64,000 nucleotides of DNA from Lophius americanus (GCA_037951165.1 JBBDHG010000015.1:10334501-10398500), one strand, 5' to 3'; positions 34,301 through 47,400 are shown, counted from the first letter of the stretch. The notes: generated from the sequence alone by a model not told the origin. A program made the numbers and translations.

Positions 34301-36295
34301 ATCAGTTTGTAAATTTCTTTCCTAACAACCACAGATTGGGAGGAAACATTGCATCTTCAGAGAAATAGAATAATTACATAAAAAAATAATAATGAATATA
34401 TTATTTTTATTGATGATTATATTATATTAAATGAATAATTGTAAGGATATAAACATTGTTATTAATTATTTATCAAAACCAATATTATAAAAAATATACA
34501 CATAGTTATTAGAATTAACATTAGTATGTTACTTATGTTGAAGGCATGGCTGCTATTATTTATTTATCTTTATGGAAAAATAATATTATTTAAATGATTT
34601 ATGCATTTGTTTATGGTAGACACAAATTTAGATTTAAATAAGATTTTTGCAATAGTTTGTTCATTTAAACACTACGTTGTTTATACTGAATGTATGTATA
34701 GCCATGTTGGTGTGCTGGGGGCATCATGACCTAATTACGCTGACGGCACCAATTATCCGCTGCATATGACACTCTCCTAAATGACGTTTCCATCTCCTTC
34801 AGCCCCTCCTTGTTAAAAAATCCAAAACGGGTTTTCATGTTTATTTTAAATGCAGATGGTGCTTGGTTTGTTTACTTTCTTCACTGCCTCCATCATTGCT
34901 TGATCAACTTCTTCCGGCACTCTGACCATGACTTTTACTGCGCTGACCAGTGAAAACCGCTATACCACCATCTAGTGGACTGGAAAAACATTGCATGTAT
35001 TTAACAAGTACCAAAAACGTCTATCGATCGTTTCAATTTCTATATTAATACACTGATACTTAGCGTGTGTGTGCCAAGATCGAGATCATTATGCAGCAAA
35101 TCCGTATTGTCTGTCCATAGAACAACATGATGGTTTGGTTATCAACGGGTCTATTATTATAGTTCATGAGAAGAAGTCAAGAAATACATGCTGCTTTGTT
35201 AATCTCAGGAAAAATTGTGAAAAAAGTTCCTTCACTTTCTTGCTCTCCCATTGAGTTAATCAAAGGGATGTACAGTTGGATCTGTTTATTTCTCAGGAGA
35301 GATTGGATTATAACTCTCTCTCTTTTTTCATCCTTGTTTCCTTACAACAGGAGACGTGCAGCTTTCTTGTTTATTGCATTTATTTTTTTAAATATAGCAA
35401 AAGTATAAATAGTAGTCATACAGTGATGTTTTCTGAGATGATTATCATAATGTGAAAATAGTTTTAAAAAGTAGCGTGAGAGAAGATCAGTTTTAATTTT
35501 TTTCGCTTTTTCCTGATAATTCATATTTAACCTACAGTATATTGGGTTCCATGTTCTGCAGTGGGTCTATGTGCCAGAAGAAAATATAAGTGGGAAATTG
35601 TTGTTATAGGGGTCATATTTAGCCCTGTGATGTCTTCAGATTAATGTAACTTTATAAAAATGTTTGTAGTAAAAAGCACCAACTGAAAAAAACCCAATCC
35701 CATACAGGACGGCTTCCTTAAGGGACCTGGTGAGTAGAAAGTATCTCCACCTGAAGAAACACCCCCTGCTGAGTGGGGAGGGAAACCAGGCCAAGGACGT
35801 GCTCTTTGTCTTCAATGGGATGGAGAAGATGACCCTGAACTTCCGGATTGGCGCCACGGAGCTTTGCAGTGATCCTAACGAGGCGCTTCCTCCAAGTGTG
35901 GTGGTGGTGAACCTGTTGAGGAAGTACCTCCTGCCTGAGGTGAGGGACAGCCCATCTTAAGTGAAATGTTATCTGTCGTAAGCATTGTATGGTTAAAAGT
36001 TTGACTCAAATGCATGAAGCATTCGATAACTAGTGGAAAAATTGGACGTCCACTTTCTTGAATTTATGAGTAAATTCAAACCAAGAAACCTATTTTTCCA
36101 AATCAACACTAAAATAGCTGTAAATAATGTATTCCACATGTACTACTGAATATAGTCTAGAGTCACTAATGTATGTACTACAATTGAGTTGTGACTTACT
36201 GCTTTTACTTTGAAACAAAGTATATTAAAACTCAACTCAAAAGCAGCCAAATAAGTATTTAGCAGGCTATGGCTGAACACACATTTAACTATATT

Positions 36296-36337
<42 letters not shown>

Positions 36338-39300
36338 GCTTCTAAAGGGACTTAATGGGTTCTTTGAAAATAATTTTGTGACCATTCTGGAACTAATTTT
36401 ATGCCATATTTCTAGTTTTGTAATGTGCAGAGTACAAAACAAAAAAAAATTTCCAGACACATATGGCAATCTTCTGAATTACAACCGAGAATTGGAATAA
36501 TTTTAATATCCTGGAAACTTCCATTTGGGCCAGTCGGACATGAAAAGAACTTTTCTTAGTCCCAGTCTTTGATTTTAACATAACAGATTAGATATTTCAT
36601 CAGAAAATTAATGACAGCTATTTGTACATTTGAATTTGTTTGTTTGTTATCCTTGAAAAATATCCATATCCGCTTTAGGCCTTCATGGATTAATTGAAAT
36701 TTTCATCTTGTTTATTTCTATGGTCTTACTGTTGTGTGTTTCCCAGTCCAGCATCTTGGTCACCACCAGACTGTCTGCCCTGGACCGCATCCCTCAGAAG
36801 TACGTGAGTCGTTATGCACAGATTTGTGGTTTCAATGACCCAGACCGTCAGCGGGCCTACTTCACCAGCCGCTTGCTGCAGCAAAGCGTGGAGTCTGGAC
36901 GTAATAACGAGGCACAGGCTCTAATAGAGCAGCTCTACCTCAATCTCCAGAGAGAAAGCCAGCTGGCTGCGGCCTGCTTCCTCCCTTCTTACTGCTGGCT
37001 CACCTGCGCCACCTTACAATTTCTACACTTCACAGACACCAAGGCACCCATCCGCACGCTGACTGGGATATACACCAGTTTCCTCAGGCTCAACTTCGGT
37101 GGGGAGGTTCTCGGCACTGGTCAAGTTGTGCCCAGTCCAGAGCACCACGACTCTCTCATGCTGTATGTCGTCCATACAGTCGGTAAGCTTGCGTTTGACG
37201 GGGTAACATACAAGCGGACATCATTTTCAGAAAAGGAGCTGGAGCAGTGGATCGGAGGGAAGACCAAAACGGATGAGGAGCTGCGTCAGCTGGCCGTGTT
37301 CCGGACTGACGTACTTGACTTCTTCTTGGCTCCCTGTGTTGGAAGCGGTAAGCTTTTTCCAGAAGGAACAGGCAACAACAGTGAGAAGCGCTATGTGTTT
37401 GCTGTTCCGGCCATGCAGGAGTACCTGGCAGCTCTCTACGTGGTTCTTGGAGAGAACAAATCGGCTTTAGAGAAGCTGACTAAGCAAGTCTCTGTGGCCA
37501 TCGGTCAAGCAAGCGAGGATGTAAATGTCCTCATCAACATCCTTTCCAAGTTCATCCCTTTTCGGATCTTCGCCATATTCAACCTCCTGAAGCTTTTCCC
37601 TAAGTTCTTTGATAAAATCAGCAGTCACAACAAAGGCAGCATTGCCAAAACCATGGCAGCCGAGATGTTCCGTACCGAGGACAGCTACAATGAGGACGTC
37701 TTGGACCAGGTAGAGAAAAGCCTCCTGGGGGCCCATGGACCACAGCCACGGCAGTACAGGGAAGACCAGCCGTTTGAGCTCTACCCTATCTTCATGGGTG
37801 GATTGCTGCATTTTGGGAACCGTGTCCTCCTTCAGCAGCTTGGCTGTAACATCCAGAGCACTACGGTGGCTCAGATCACACACGCCCTCAGGAAGTACCT
37901 GGTCAGAGGTAACAAACATTCATTTTAGTTCCATATAAATTTGACAGAAAGTTTCAGAAATGAATTAATGTTTTTGTCCTTTTTATTCTTAGAACTCAGC
38001 AAGCCACTCCCAGCAGAAGAGCTGATGGATCTGCTGGTACTTCTCTATGAGTTTCAGAACCCCAGACTGACTGCAGAGGTTTTGGCCTCAATCAGAAGTA
38101 TCCGCCTCACAAACATTCGGATGACACCGCTCAAATGCTTCGTCTTGAGTTCTGTGCTCTCGTGCGCCCCTGAAAGGTTGTGTTTTAACTTCTCTCATCA
38201 GTGTAATATCTTGTTTAAAAATTTACTTTTACTTACCACAGTAGTTCCGGAATAATATCTGTCACAACAGGAGTTTACCAAGGAGTATAACGGCCAGGCA
38301 TGAAAAAAATATTAGAGGAGGATGTTTTTAGTTTTTTTTCATAACATATTTCTGGAAAAAAGTTGAAGTCGAAAAAAATCAGAGGAAGAATTTCTTCTTT
38401 TTTTTTAGATTTTGCCTCTCTGTGCTTCTGTCAGTGAGCTGTCGCTCCGGGCATTAACTGAGGAGGAGGAGGGCTAGTACACATTCCTGTTTGTTAAACA
38501 GGCCTTGTGATATGTGGGGTTTTTCGAACCTGAATTGGTCAGCCAGCTAATGAAAATGATGATCCTGTGTAATAGTGGTTGGGTTTTGTTCATCATTAAT
38601 GGAGAAAATTAGCACTGATTTGGGTGCTGATCAGCATCGTCTTGATGAAGAACTGGGTCATTTGTGTTGTAACACAAGGCTCAACGGATCAACGTTCCAT
38701 TCCTCACCTATGGTGAAGAGCTCTGGGTAGCGATTGAAAGAATGACGTCGCAAAGAAAAGTGGCTAAGATGAGTTTCCTTTGATCGGTGGTTGGATTCAG
38801 CTTTATAGCTGGGGGAAGGAGACTTCAAGAGAGATGAGTAGAGCCACTGATCTTTAGTGTCAAAAGGATCCAGTTGAGTTGGTAGAAGTATCTGATTAGG
38901 AGGCCTCCAGTGTGCCTCCCTATGGAGGTTTTCCAGGCACAATCAACACTGTTGAGACCCCAGGGTCGACCCATCTCCCTCAGGAGGGATCGCAAATCTC
39001 ACCAGGGCAGATGACATCCCCCAGGTTGAGTTGAGGAGTTTTGGGGACTCCTGGCGTCACCTGCTTGGCCTGCTGCCAGCATCACCCGGCCTTTGATGAG
39101 CACAGAAAATTGAATTGATGTATGGTGGAGAAAATATGATTACATTACTTGTAGTGATCCCCCTGCAGCAGAAAGTTCTCAGACTCTTCTATCCACTCAC
39201 ATATATTGCAGGTCCATACATTGCAAGGTTTCCTAGTTTCTGCATCTGCAGGACTGTTCCATCGACTCAAGACCAGGTTTTTGTTGGTCAGCGTTTCTAA

Positions 39301-42300
39301 CGCTGCAAGGCTCCAACTAACCAAAGCTCTCTTTTAATAAACATTCCCATGGATGCATGGATGGCTGGAAGTGCACAATCTAGACTAATGGGTGTGAAAA
39401 TGACTCTTGATAAAGATTGATGATGGATCCTCTGTTGGACAATCTGATCAGTGATTCAATAAACTCAGATACTATTATTGCTCCAGTATTAGAAAGATGG
39501 CCTGGTCCCTATTTTATTTTTGGGCTGTGGGTAGGCAAACAAGTACACTTATGCATACAGAATTTCTTGGTATTGAAGTCCTGAAAATATCACCCAAAAG
39601 TTGACATATTGATTTAACATGAAAATGTATTAGTTCAGTTTTGAATTGCAAATAATTAGTCTTCTTAAAGTGATATATAATTTTGATTCTGTGTTATTTC
39701 CTCCTGTAGTTACCGCCTCGAAGAGCTGGACCTGTCCTCCTGCCTCCTTACTCAAGAACTGCTTCAGATACTGCTGCCTGCCTTCAGACACACACGTAAC
39801 CTCAAGTGAGAGAAACTAAATAATGCTTCTGTTCTGGTTTGCAGTGAGGATCTCATAGAGATAAAGGTGGATCTTGGTTATTTTCTTTGCTGTTTGTAAA
39901 GATTAAGCATTCTTTCTCTCCGTCTGTCTTACCAGGTGGTTTATAGGAACCCCGTCTTTGCTCACCTGTCCCACTAATTGTCTTAATTTTTGTGTAATTA
40001 CTTAAACAAGTACTAAATGCTAAACGGTACTCCAGACAGATTTTGCAAACACCGATACCTAGTCTACTCTCATCATTATAGGTGGTGAAGTTCTTTTTGA
40101 GAACCACCAGCCATGTTCTATTATGATGATCCAGAGCGTGACGGCTTACAAGTTTCCTTTTCGCAATGTTAAACAGTAACTATTGCTGCATTGAGATTAT
40201 TTTTGTTGACTTTGGACGCTCGTCTGGCATGTGAATGCCGTGTCTTGTGATTGCTGTGTCTGCCTGTCTCTGTTGTTTTCAGTCTGCAGTTTAACAGCCT
40301 GGGTCCTGAGTCCTGCATCCCCCTGAGAGATCTGCTTCTAGATCCCAAGAGTTCTATTAGATCTCTACAGTAAGACCATTTTTATTTGCATGTCTTTGAT
40401 ATTTTGGCTTTTATGTCCAATTTAAGATCCTTTTTACTGTGTTTATTAAAAATTTTACAAATTCTAGATGATATGTTCCCAGCAACTTTGATTATAAAAA
40501 TATAAAATAAAGAAAAACGAGAACATAGAATCCCTTTGGGGCCAGTTTTATATTGTAACTGTATAGCTGGGGATTCTGATAAACTCACTATTGTGGCCTC
40601 ACATTGAAAGTTTTTGTTTTTTTAAACAGAATTAGTTTAGACTTATGTGTTACATGTATAAGGAGGGGATTTAAGTGGCAGAGATAACTTATTGGGGAAA
40701 TTATGGAAAGATACTCTACTAGGAGCATTCATTTTTTTCATAAGTAATAATAACCTGAAAAATGTGTATGCATGCAATTGTAGCACCCACACATCCTGGT
40801 GATTTTTTTTTTTCCATTTTTTTTTTTTTTTTTAATTATGGCCTGATGATTCTCAGTACTGTATAAGCACAGGATTAGTTTAAATAAGAATCATACAATG
40901 TGGAAAGCAAAAAATGTCAGAAGATGATGCAGACCTAATTAACAAATTCTGTAAATCAGTTACTGGATATTTTTGTTCTGCTTGCAGTTATGTAAAAAAA
41001 TATTCTAAAACAGATATAGCATTTTTTAGCTTTTGGTCTGGATTCTATGGGATGTCTATAGGACCTCTGTTTGGAGGTGGTAGTTCCAGTTAGACATCGA
41101 TGGAGTGTCCATTCAGATGCCAGTGGACTGTTGATTCCTGACCTGAGAAGGTCGTTCCTCTGTGATTTCCCAATGCATCGGTGTTGGGGGTGGGGGGGGG
41201 GGGAATCTGAGAAAAAGATGTGTGCGTGTTTCAAAATAAGGTTTTGTCTTTTGAGAGTTTTGTTGCAAATGTTTTTTTGTTTGCAAAAGGGGCTCACAGA
41301 TACAGAGTGTCCAGAGTAAATGCCCTTATTTGTGCCAGTTTGAGTTGATTCAACAGTCACAGCAAAATATGCGTGGAGGATGTGTCCAGAGAAGATTGTG
41401 AGTATTATGGGAGTGAAGGATGTGTGGGGGAGCCAGTATAATAAAAACAGGCTCAAATGGAAAAGTGCAGTGTACAAATACAGTATAATTAGTTTTATGG
41501 ATGACATTTAGATTCAGGACATTTGTTTCAGTCAGGAAAGATGGAGAATTAAGTGAAGATGAATGTTTAATACCACAGTTGATGTGTGAAATATAGTCTC
41601 TTACAAAATCCTGTGCGCCCAGACTCTTTAGGGAGATTGAAATTCATTCTGATCTGCCCTGAGTAGCAGCAAAGTATGCACAACCTGGATACTGGTGGTG
41701 GTGGCTGATGACTCTGTGCATCTGTGAGGACTGGGTGGAGATGTGTAGGTGTAGGATACAGAAAAACTCTAGCAAGATGATATTCTAACAATGAAGGTGT
41801 GACTCTGGGACATTAGATTGATGTGGTCAGCTGTTAGGCACAGCTGATATTGATTAACACCCCTAGACTATGAAGACCGTGGTGTGGATGACAGAGTGAT
41901 ATGAGAAATAAACCGGGAGCAAGCGTTCAATGGGATAGTCCTCCTCACTGACACTCCAGTTGAGCATAATTAGTCCAAAAGGACTACTTCAGACCATTTG
42001 TTTGTCAGAGCCTGGGATTGGTGTCGCTTTGAGAATTTACAGTACGTTACAATATGAAATTTTCTCTTTAATCCAATGTGTTCTTCAGACTGTGTGACAA
42101 CACTCTGCTGGAGTCTGGAGTCCACACCCTGCTGCAGGCCCTACCTAAGAATCAGACCCTGACTCACCTGTCACTGATGCACACTGGGCTTGGGGACCAG
42201 AGCGCCCTGGAACTGGCTGAGAAGCTCCAGCAGCACCCGTTGCAAGAGCTGAACGTGGCGTACAACAACATCGGAGATAGTGCTGCTTTGGCTCTGGTGG

Positions 42301-42677
42301 ACGCCTGCAGGGATCACCCAACCATTCACACAGTGCAGTAAAGAGCCTGTCACTACATCAAACATAAAACTAATTCTGATATCTCTGAATTCTCTGAAAA
42401 ATTACAGGTAGGATTGTGTCATGACACCAGAGGCATTTCAACTAGAGCTGCCACGAGTTAATATTACTGCTTTGTTGGGAACAGACCCAATTCTCCTTTT
42501 CTCATGTCATCATGACTTAATCTTCAAAATTATATCTTTATTCTCGTAAAAAAATTTTTATAGTATTAAAGATTATTTTCGAAATGACAACGTTATGTAA
42601 TATAAAATCACCCCTTTTTTTCTTGCAAAATTCCAACTTGATTCCGGTTAGATTGCAACTTCTTCTAAAGTTGCAAT

Positions 42678-42737
<60 letters not shown>

Positions 42738-43561
42738 ACTTTTAAAAATGCTAATTCTTACATATGTGTTTCATTGATTTCTGAGTTGAGAAATTGTCTT
42801 GTGTGTTTGTGCAGCTTGTATCTAAACCCTCTCAGTGACTCAGGGAAGCGGTCTCTTTACGTCCGGGGCGGTCCCAGGGAACACATTAGCAGTCGTCGGC
42901 AGGTCCGGGTGCTAGCCTCAGTCACCGAGGGCTCAGACCTCTCTAAAGACTGGCACCCCATCCTCCGTGTGATACGAGAAAATGCCTCCACCTGGGACCG
43001 CGAACATTTGAAGAAGCAGCTTCAGGTACACACCCGAGGAAGAAAATACACTACACACTAAATGCACAGAAAAAAAATTTTCTTTTTCTTTTTTTACAGA
43101 AGATTTTAATTTAATATTGTAAGTTATTCAATTAGGAAGAAAGCAGAAAGATGATGATTTTTAGAAATGTACGTCTACAGAACAATCGTACACGTCAACC
43201 CTTAGAGATTGCCTATACGTCTTACAGATTTTCTTCATATTTAAATCCTTATGGAAATTCAGATAGCTTCCAAAGAAGACGTGTGTCAAAGGATAATAAA
43301 TCATTAAATAAGTAAACATTGGTGCTTCAGGACTGTGTGTAGGAAACAGAGACTTGTTGAAGTGTCGTCAGATGATATCCGTTGTCAGTCACCCAGTCCC
43401 CTTCTGTGCAGGTGTTCCTCAGGGATCTAGAGTGGGGCCGTCAGCAACAGCAGAGCCTCTGGAAGAGGCTGCACTTCCGCCGGGTAGAGAAGGGAGTTCG
43501 TCAGACTCTGAGGTTGCTGGAGAAGGACGCTCTTCATCAATCAACAGGATTCAGCAAGTAA
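31292..43561 (+). CDS. nlrx1: NLRX1, mitochondrial NOD-like receptor (eleven coding exons, complete)
   Basis: The CDS joins 31292-31308, 32689-32795, 33509-33902, 35708-35939, 36747-37908, 37993-38176, 39710-39805, 40283-40369, 42089-42337, 42815-43025 and 43412-43561 (2889 nt, 962 aa; human 975). All introns are GT-AG and the phases close. NLRX1 acts at mitochondria to restrain innate immune signalling and affects ROS and autophagy (established). The first 39 residues have no acidic residue and many Arg/Lys/His, fitting a mitochondrial presequence. There is no CARD or pyrin domain. Walker A is GAVGTGKST at 131-139. The Walker B-like strand VLFVFNGME (204-212) lacks the usual Asp residues. 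The NACHT helical region fills the large exon 5, leucine-rich repeats span roughly 685-850, and a helical C-terminal domain ends the protein. Motifs ASILVTTR-like, FLPSYCWL, YEFQN and LNVAYN match NLRX1 and no other NLR I know. Confidence 0.96.
32689..32795 (+). CDS. nlrx1: nlrx1 coding exon 2 (presequence)
   Basis: Encodes QLLGGAWRWKRTVAVALHPA and onward, basic and free of acidic residues until Glu40: an amphipathic, mitochondrial-targeting type segment. The acceptor is TTTTTTCCAG and the donor CCAG|GTGCAC. Confidence 0.85.
33049..33067. repeat. (TTAA)n short tandem repeat
   Basis: About five TTAA/AATT units in nlrx1 intron 2. Confidence 0.7.
33509..33902 (+). CDS. nlrx1: nlrx1 coding exon 3 (linker and Walker A)
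   Basis: Contains LFLWFSHLPLEEKQFG (human: EWFSRLPREERQFG) and the nucleotide-binding P-loop GAVGTGKST with Lys137, then LDWC and LLIPFSCEDL. The donor is TCAAA|GTATGT at 33903, the only site that keeps frame with exon 4; a competing GT at 33895 would shift it. Confidence 0.93.
35708..35939 (+). CDS. nlrx1: nlrx1 coding exon 4 (Walker B region)
   Basis: Encodes TASLRDLVSRKYLHLKKH, then VLFVFNGME at 204-212 (human FVLHGLE), LCSDP and NLLRKYLLPE. It ends in phase 0 at donor GAG|GTGAGG. Confidence 0.94.
36300..36335. repeat. (AT)n microsatellite
   Basis: About 18 AT units in nlrx1 intron 4. Confidence 0.95.
36747..37908 (+). CDS. nlrx1: nlrx1 coding exon 5 (NACHT C-terminal and helical domains)
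   Basis: A single 1162-nt exon, residues 251-638. It runs from SSILVTTRLSALDRIP (sensor-1-type TTR motif) through FLPSYCWLTCATL, VPAMQEYLAALY and FMGGLLHFGNR, with no interruption. Confidence 0.96.
37993..38176 (+). CDS. nlrx1: nlrx1 coding exon 6
   Basis: Follows an 84-nt intron. Encodes ELSKPLPAEELMDLL, YEFQNPRLTAEVL and RMTPLKC, the lead-in to the leucine-rich repeats (human YEFQNQRFSAEVL, RMTPVKC). The donor is AAAG|GTTGTG. Confidence 0.95.
38655..39115 (+). mobile_element. LINE relic (family L, copy 3) in nlrx1 intron 6
   Basis: Contains GGATCCAGTTGAGTTGGTAGAAGTATCTGATTAGGA, GAGGTTTTCCAGGCAC, CCAGGGTCGACCCATC and TGGCGTCACCTGCTTGGCCTGCTGCC, in the same order as copy 2 (18562-18895). 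Stops interrupt every frame. It is the longest copy, about 460 bp. Confidence 0.65.
39710..39805 (+). CDS. nlrx1: nlrx1 coding exon 7 (LRR)
   Basis: A 96-nt phase-2/phase-2 repeat exon encoding YRLEELDLSSCLLTQ and LLPAFRHTRNL. The acceptor is CCTCCTGTAG and the donor CTCAA|GTGAGA. Confidence 0.93.
40283..40369 (+). CDS. nlrx1: nlrx1 coding exon 8 (LRR)
   Basis: An 87-nt phase-2/phase-2 repeat exon encoding LQFNSLGPESCIPLRDLLLD (human LQLNSLGPEACKDLRDLLL). The donor is CTACA|GTAAGA. Confidence 0.94.
42089..42337 (+). CDS. nlrx1: nlrx1 coding exon 9 (LRRs)
   Basis: A 249-nt exon, equal to three 83-nt units in length, with phase 2 at both ends. Encodes LTHLSLMHTGLGDQ and LQELNVAYNNIGD, two consecutive leucine-rich repeats. 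The donor is GTGCA|GTAAAG. Confidence 0.95.
42678..42734. repeat. (AT)n microsatellite
   Basis: About 28 AT units in nlrx1 intron 9, only about 80 nt before exon 10. Confidence 0.95.
42815..43025 (+). CDS. nlrx1: nlrx1 coding exon 10
   Basis: Encodes the final LRR strand LYLNPLSDSGK, then VRVLASVTEGSDLSKDW and NASTWDREHLKKQLQ of the C-terminal helical domain. The acceptor is TTTGTGCAG and the donor CAG|GTACAC. Confidence 0.94.
43412..43561 (+). CDS. nlrx1: nlrx1 coding exon 11 (C-terminus, stop)
   Basis: 49 codons plus TAA (43559-43561), encoding VFLRDLEWGRQQQQSLWKRL and LRLLEKDAL. An AATAAA polyadenylation signal lies at 43710-43715, about 150 nt after the stop. Confidence 0.92.
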   Translation: MFLRDLEWGRQQQQSLWKRLHFRRVEKGVRQTLRLLEKDALHQSTGFSK

Positions 43562-43709
43562 CCAGGGAAGAGGAATTATCTCAGCTCCAAATCAAACAGG
43601 AGAAAAGATGTCAGAGAGTTCACAGATTCACTCGCTGTCCTTGATTCTGACCATTTCTTCAACTCAGAGATTTCAAAAGATTTCTCTCGAATGAGAGCCG
43701 AATCCTCCC

Positions 43710-43715
43710 AATAAA
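43710..43715 (+). terminator. nlrx1: nlrx1 polyadenylation signal
   Basis: Canonical AATAAA about 150 nt downstream of the stop codon. Confidence 0.55.
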
Positions 43716-44477
43716 GACTACAAGAATCATACATTATCAATTTTGTTACCATCGAACCAACATGAAAGCATATCCATAACAAAAATCCACTAGAGAGATG
43801 CTAACACATGAGGCCTGGGCAGGTGGAGAGAGTTTAATGTCAGTGTTGGAACTGAGGAAGGAGGAGTTGAAAGAGCAAGCTCCAAAGATTGTTCAACTCC
43901 TCTGCCACCTGTTGGTATGGAGACTTACCTTCTCTTACAGAAATAGTAATTATGAAGAGAGCACTTTTATTGCATTAGTGGAGAAAACATTAGCACATCT
44001 TCCCTAATTTTGTCTATTACGTTAAACAAGTCAATGCAAAGAATTGTACATCATTGTTTTCAATGAGTCATTTATTTCTGCTGCTGTTTTTTCCTTTAGG
44101 TGTTACCTGTGATCTGCAACACATTTGTTTTTATCTATATTTTTAATTTTATATAACATTATATGTCCTGGTTGCTGGAAGCACAATGGTATTTTTGATA
44201 CCGATAAAAATGTGATCTTATTGACATATCAAACCTGCTCGTTTGATCTGGAGTCGGGTTTACATTCCGATCAATAGAGTTAAAAAGAAATAATGTAATA
44301 TTAAATAGGCATTCTAGATCAAGTTTTCATGTTGGTTTAATATTTGAGAGATTTATTGTTAAATAAACCAAGAGTTTTTTTCAAAACATGTTTAAAGTAA
44401 AGAAAATATCAGAAATATTGTCTGTCATACTCCTCCAGTTGCGAGAACTGTGTTTTATTTGTTATTATGTGTTATTA

Positions 44478-47400
44478 GTCGGTGAGGCAACCGGACCGGA
44501 AAGGGGGCTTAGGGGGATGGGAGAAAGAAAGGGAGAAACACAAAGGGGGTCGGGGGAACAAGGAACCATATACTGGAACAAACTACAAGAATAGCAACAA
44601 TAACAGCAGCTCTTTCTACCTAAATAAATGCACATATGCATACATGTCAGACAAACACACGTATGAATACTCATACGGCATGTGTATGTATGTGAGTATG
44701 TGAAATATCCATATCAACGTTACATTAATAACTATATCATTTTTTGTTCACCTTATTCTGAGTGCGCATGTTTGTGTGTGTGTGAAAAAGATTGTCACTG
44801 GATGTGGATTCAAGTGGGGGGTCATCAGAACGCCACGCCGACCCCCAACGATAGGCAGAGAGGGGCCCATCACCACCATGCCCCAAGGCCCAACAGAGGG
44901 TGCGGTTTGCATGAGGCCAAGTTTCCCCAGGCACAAGGGAAAGCCAGCCAGGGGCCCAGTGGAAGCATCCCGGCCAAGAGCAGGCCCAATGAAGGACAGG
45001 AGAAAGATGACCCCAGGCCCGACCAGAGGCCAGCAACCTCCAAAGCGTGAGCAGACCCCACCGCCCAAAGACCCTGCCACGCAACGGACGCGACAGACTG
45101 CTACACTACTAAAAGAGGAGATGGAACTGGTTGACATTTGGCACACATTTCACAAAAAATACCAGAAAATACTCTTTTTACTCTATTGTCCACAATAGGA
45201 CATCAAATTAATTCATGTGAGTATTTGGCCAGAACCTAGTCGGACCATGCGGCTCTGATTATAATACCTCTGCCCACAACAGTTGCCAGATTTTATAGAT
45301 GAAGATTTGCTTCCCACTTACTCAATGATTCAGAATTTATGAGCATGATTAGACAGGAATTTACCTCATTTTTAATATATATCTAAATAAGCAGATCCTA
45401 ATATTGTATGGAATACCCTGAAAGCACATCTCGGAGGTCTGATCATAGCGTACACCTCAGCTAAACCAAAAGACTATATAAGCAAAATTCAATCTCTGGA
45501 ACAAGAAATCAAAGAGTTAGAAAAACAACACATGTAGACGCATGATGGTGATATTCTTGAACAACTTAAATTAAGAAAGTTGGAGTAAATATGATTAAAA
45601 CACATAAAACTGAAAATAAGAATAAAAGAATGAAACATAGGTATAACCAACAAGGAGACAAAAGAGGGATTTTTTTAGCCTGACTAAAAAATGTATTTGT
45701 CTTCAGATTAAGAGGGAGGAGACAAACATCGTAATTTATACAATCCAAAGAGACGATATACTTGCCAGTAATCCTGGTGAGATTAACAAAGCTTTCCTGA
45801 GCTACTGTCAATCCTTTTACACTTCGCAAGGATGTGACCTTGGGGCAACAAAGGGTTTTCTGGACAAGCTTGCTCCAACTGCATTGTCAGATCATGACAA
45901 GGAAACATTAGAGGGCAGTATAACAAAGGAGGACCTTTTGAAGGCCTTAACTTTACTTGCTTCAGGACAATCACATGGCCATGGAATTTTTCAAAGCATT
46001 TGTCCTATACTTATAGATCCTATGCACTCCATGTTCAATTATGCCACAGAACCAGGAAATTACAAGAATCTATGGAGAGAGCTCTGATTATTGTTTGACC
46101 CAAAACCGGGAAAAGACCCTGAACGTTGCAGCTCGTACAGGCCTATTTCAATCCTACCCAGGGAATATAGGATTTTCTCTAAAGTCCTTGCTCTACAACT
46201 TGAGAAAGTTCTTCCTGACATAGTAAACATGGACCAAACTGGATCTATTAAGAAAAGATCATCAATTAACAATGTAAAAAGATGTTTAAATTTAATTCAT
46301 ACCTCGAAATCCAATCACAATCCTTGTATTGCAGTGGCAATATCAATTTTAGACAATGAAAAGGAAGAACATAGGTTCTAAATTCACTTGATTCGTCAAT
46401 TTGCTTTACAGACGCTCACCAGCACAAATACAAACGAACAAGGACATCTCGGCTAGATTGGTTCTGTCTCACTTCTGTTATTTGCCATTGGCATTGAAGC
46501 GCTGGCAACCTCTATAAGATCCAACCCAGCCAGGGTATACAGATTAGCGACTGTGTCCATACTTGGTCCCTTTATGCAGATGATATATTTGCATACCTCT
46601 CAAATTCAGACAAATCTATCCCAACTCCGATGGATACCCTCGAGGAATATGGGAACATTTCAGGCTATAAGATTAATGTAAACAAAAGTGTGGTCATGCC
46701 TCTTAATGCTAAAGCTATTGCTAAACCATTTACTACAATTTTTCAGTGGAATCATAACCACATCATCTATTTAGTATTGAAAATTCCACGAGTTGCAAAA
46801 ACACATTCTCCCTTAATTATACACCACTATTGAAAAAGACAAAAGGGGACTGTAGAAGATAATAATAATAATAATAATAATAAGATGGACTGACTTACCT
46901 CTGTCTTCATTTGGTTGAACTAACAACCGAAAAATTTATATTATGCCAAATTACCCTGATTCAACTTGATTCCTGTCTTATTCATTTTATGTGGAGAAAC
47001 AAACCACCCAGGATTAAAATTAAAGTACTGCAAAGCTCTCTTCAAAACTTCTTAACTTTGAGTACTTTTACTGGGCAGCGCATCTTACAACAATATGGCT
47101 ATGGCAAGAAGAAAAAACCCAGGCACCGATATGGAAACAAATTGAACAGGACCATCCAAACGGGATGAAATTGGAGTCAATACCATATATAAACTCGGTT
47201 GACCCTCCTCTGGCTTTAACAGCTTACCCAGTCATTACCCATACATATACTGTATGATTTGGCAGGTCCGGGAAAAAACTGATTGCTTTAGCATCTATAC
47301 GATAAGTCTCCTTTCCATGAGAATCCTATGTTACCTAAAGGTATTAGAGAGTGTATTACAAAGCTGTGGGTCACAAAAGGGATCAAAACATTTGGAAATC

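Noticed and set aside
34720..35000. GC-richer island in nlrx1 intron 3
   Set aside because: It has a transposon-like flavour but no terminal repeats, frame or second copy here.
37467..37919. 150-codon antisense open frame in nlrx1 exon 5
   Set aside because: Exon 5 is clearly coding on the + strand; the antisense frame follows its codon composition and resembles nothing.
44737..45198. Overlapping long open frames on both strands in G/C-rich DNA
   Set aside because: The region lacks stops because of its composition and repeats; it looks like a retrotransposon 5' region and the proteins are low-complexity.
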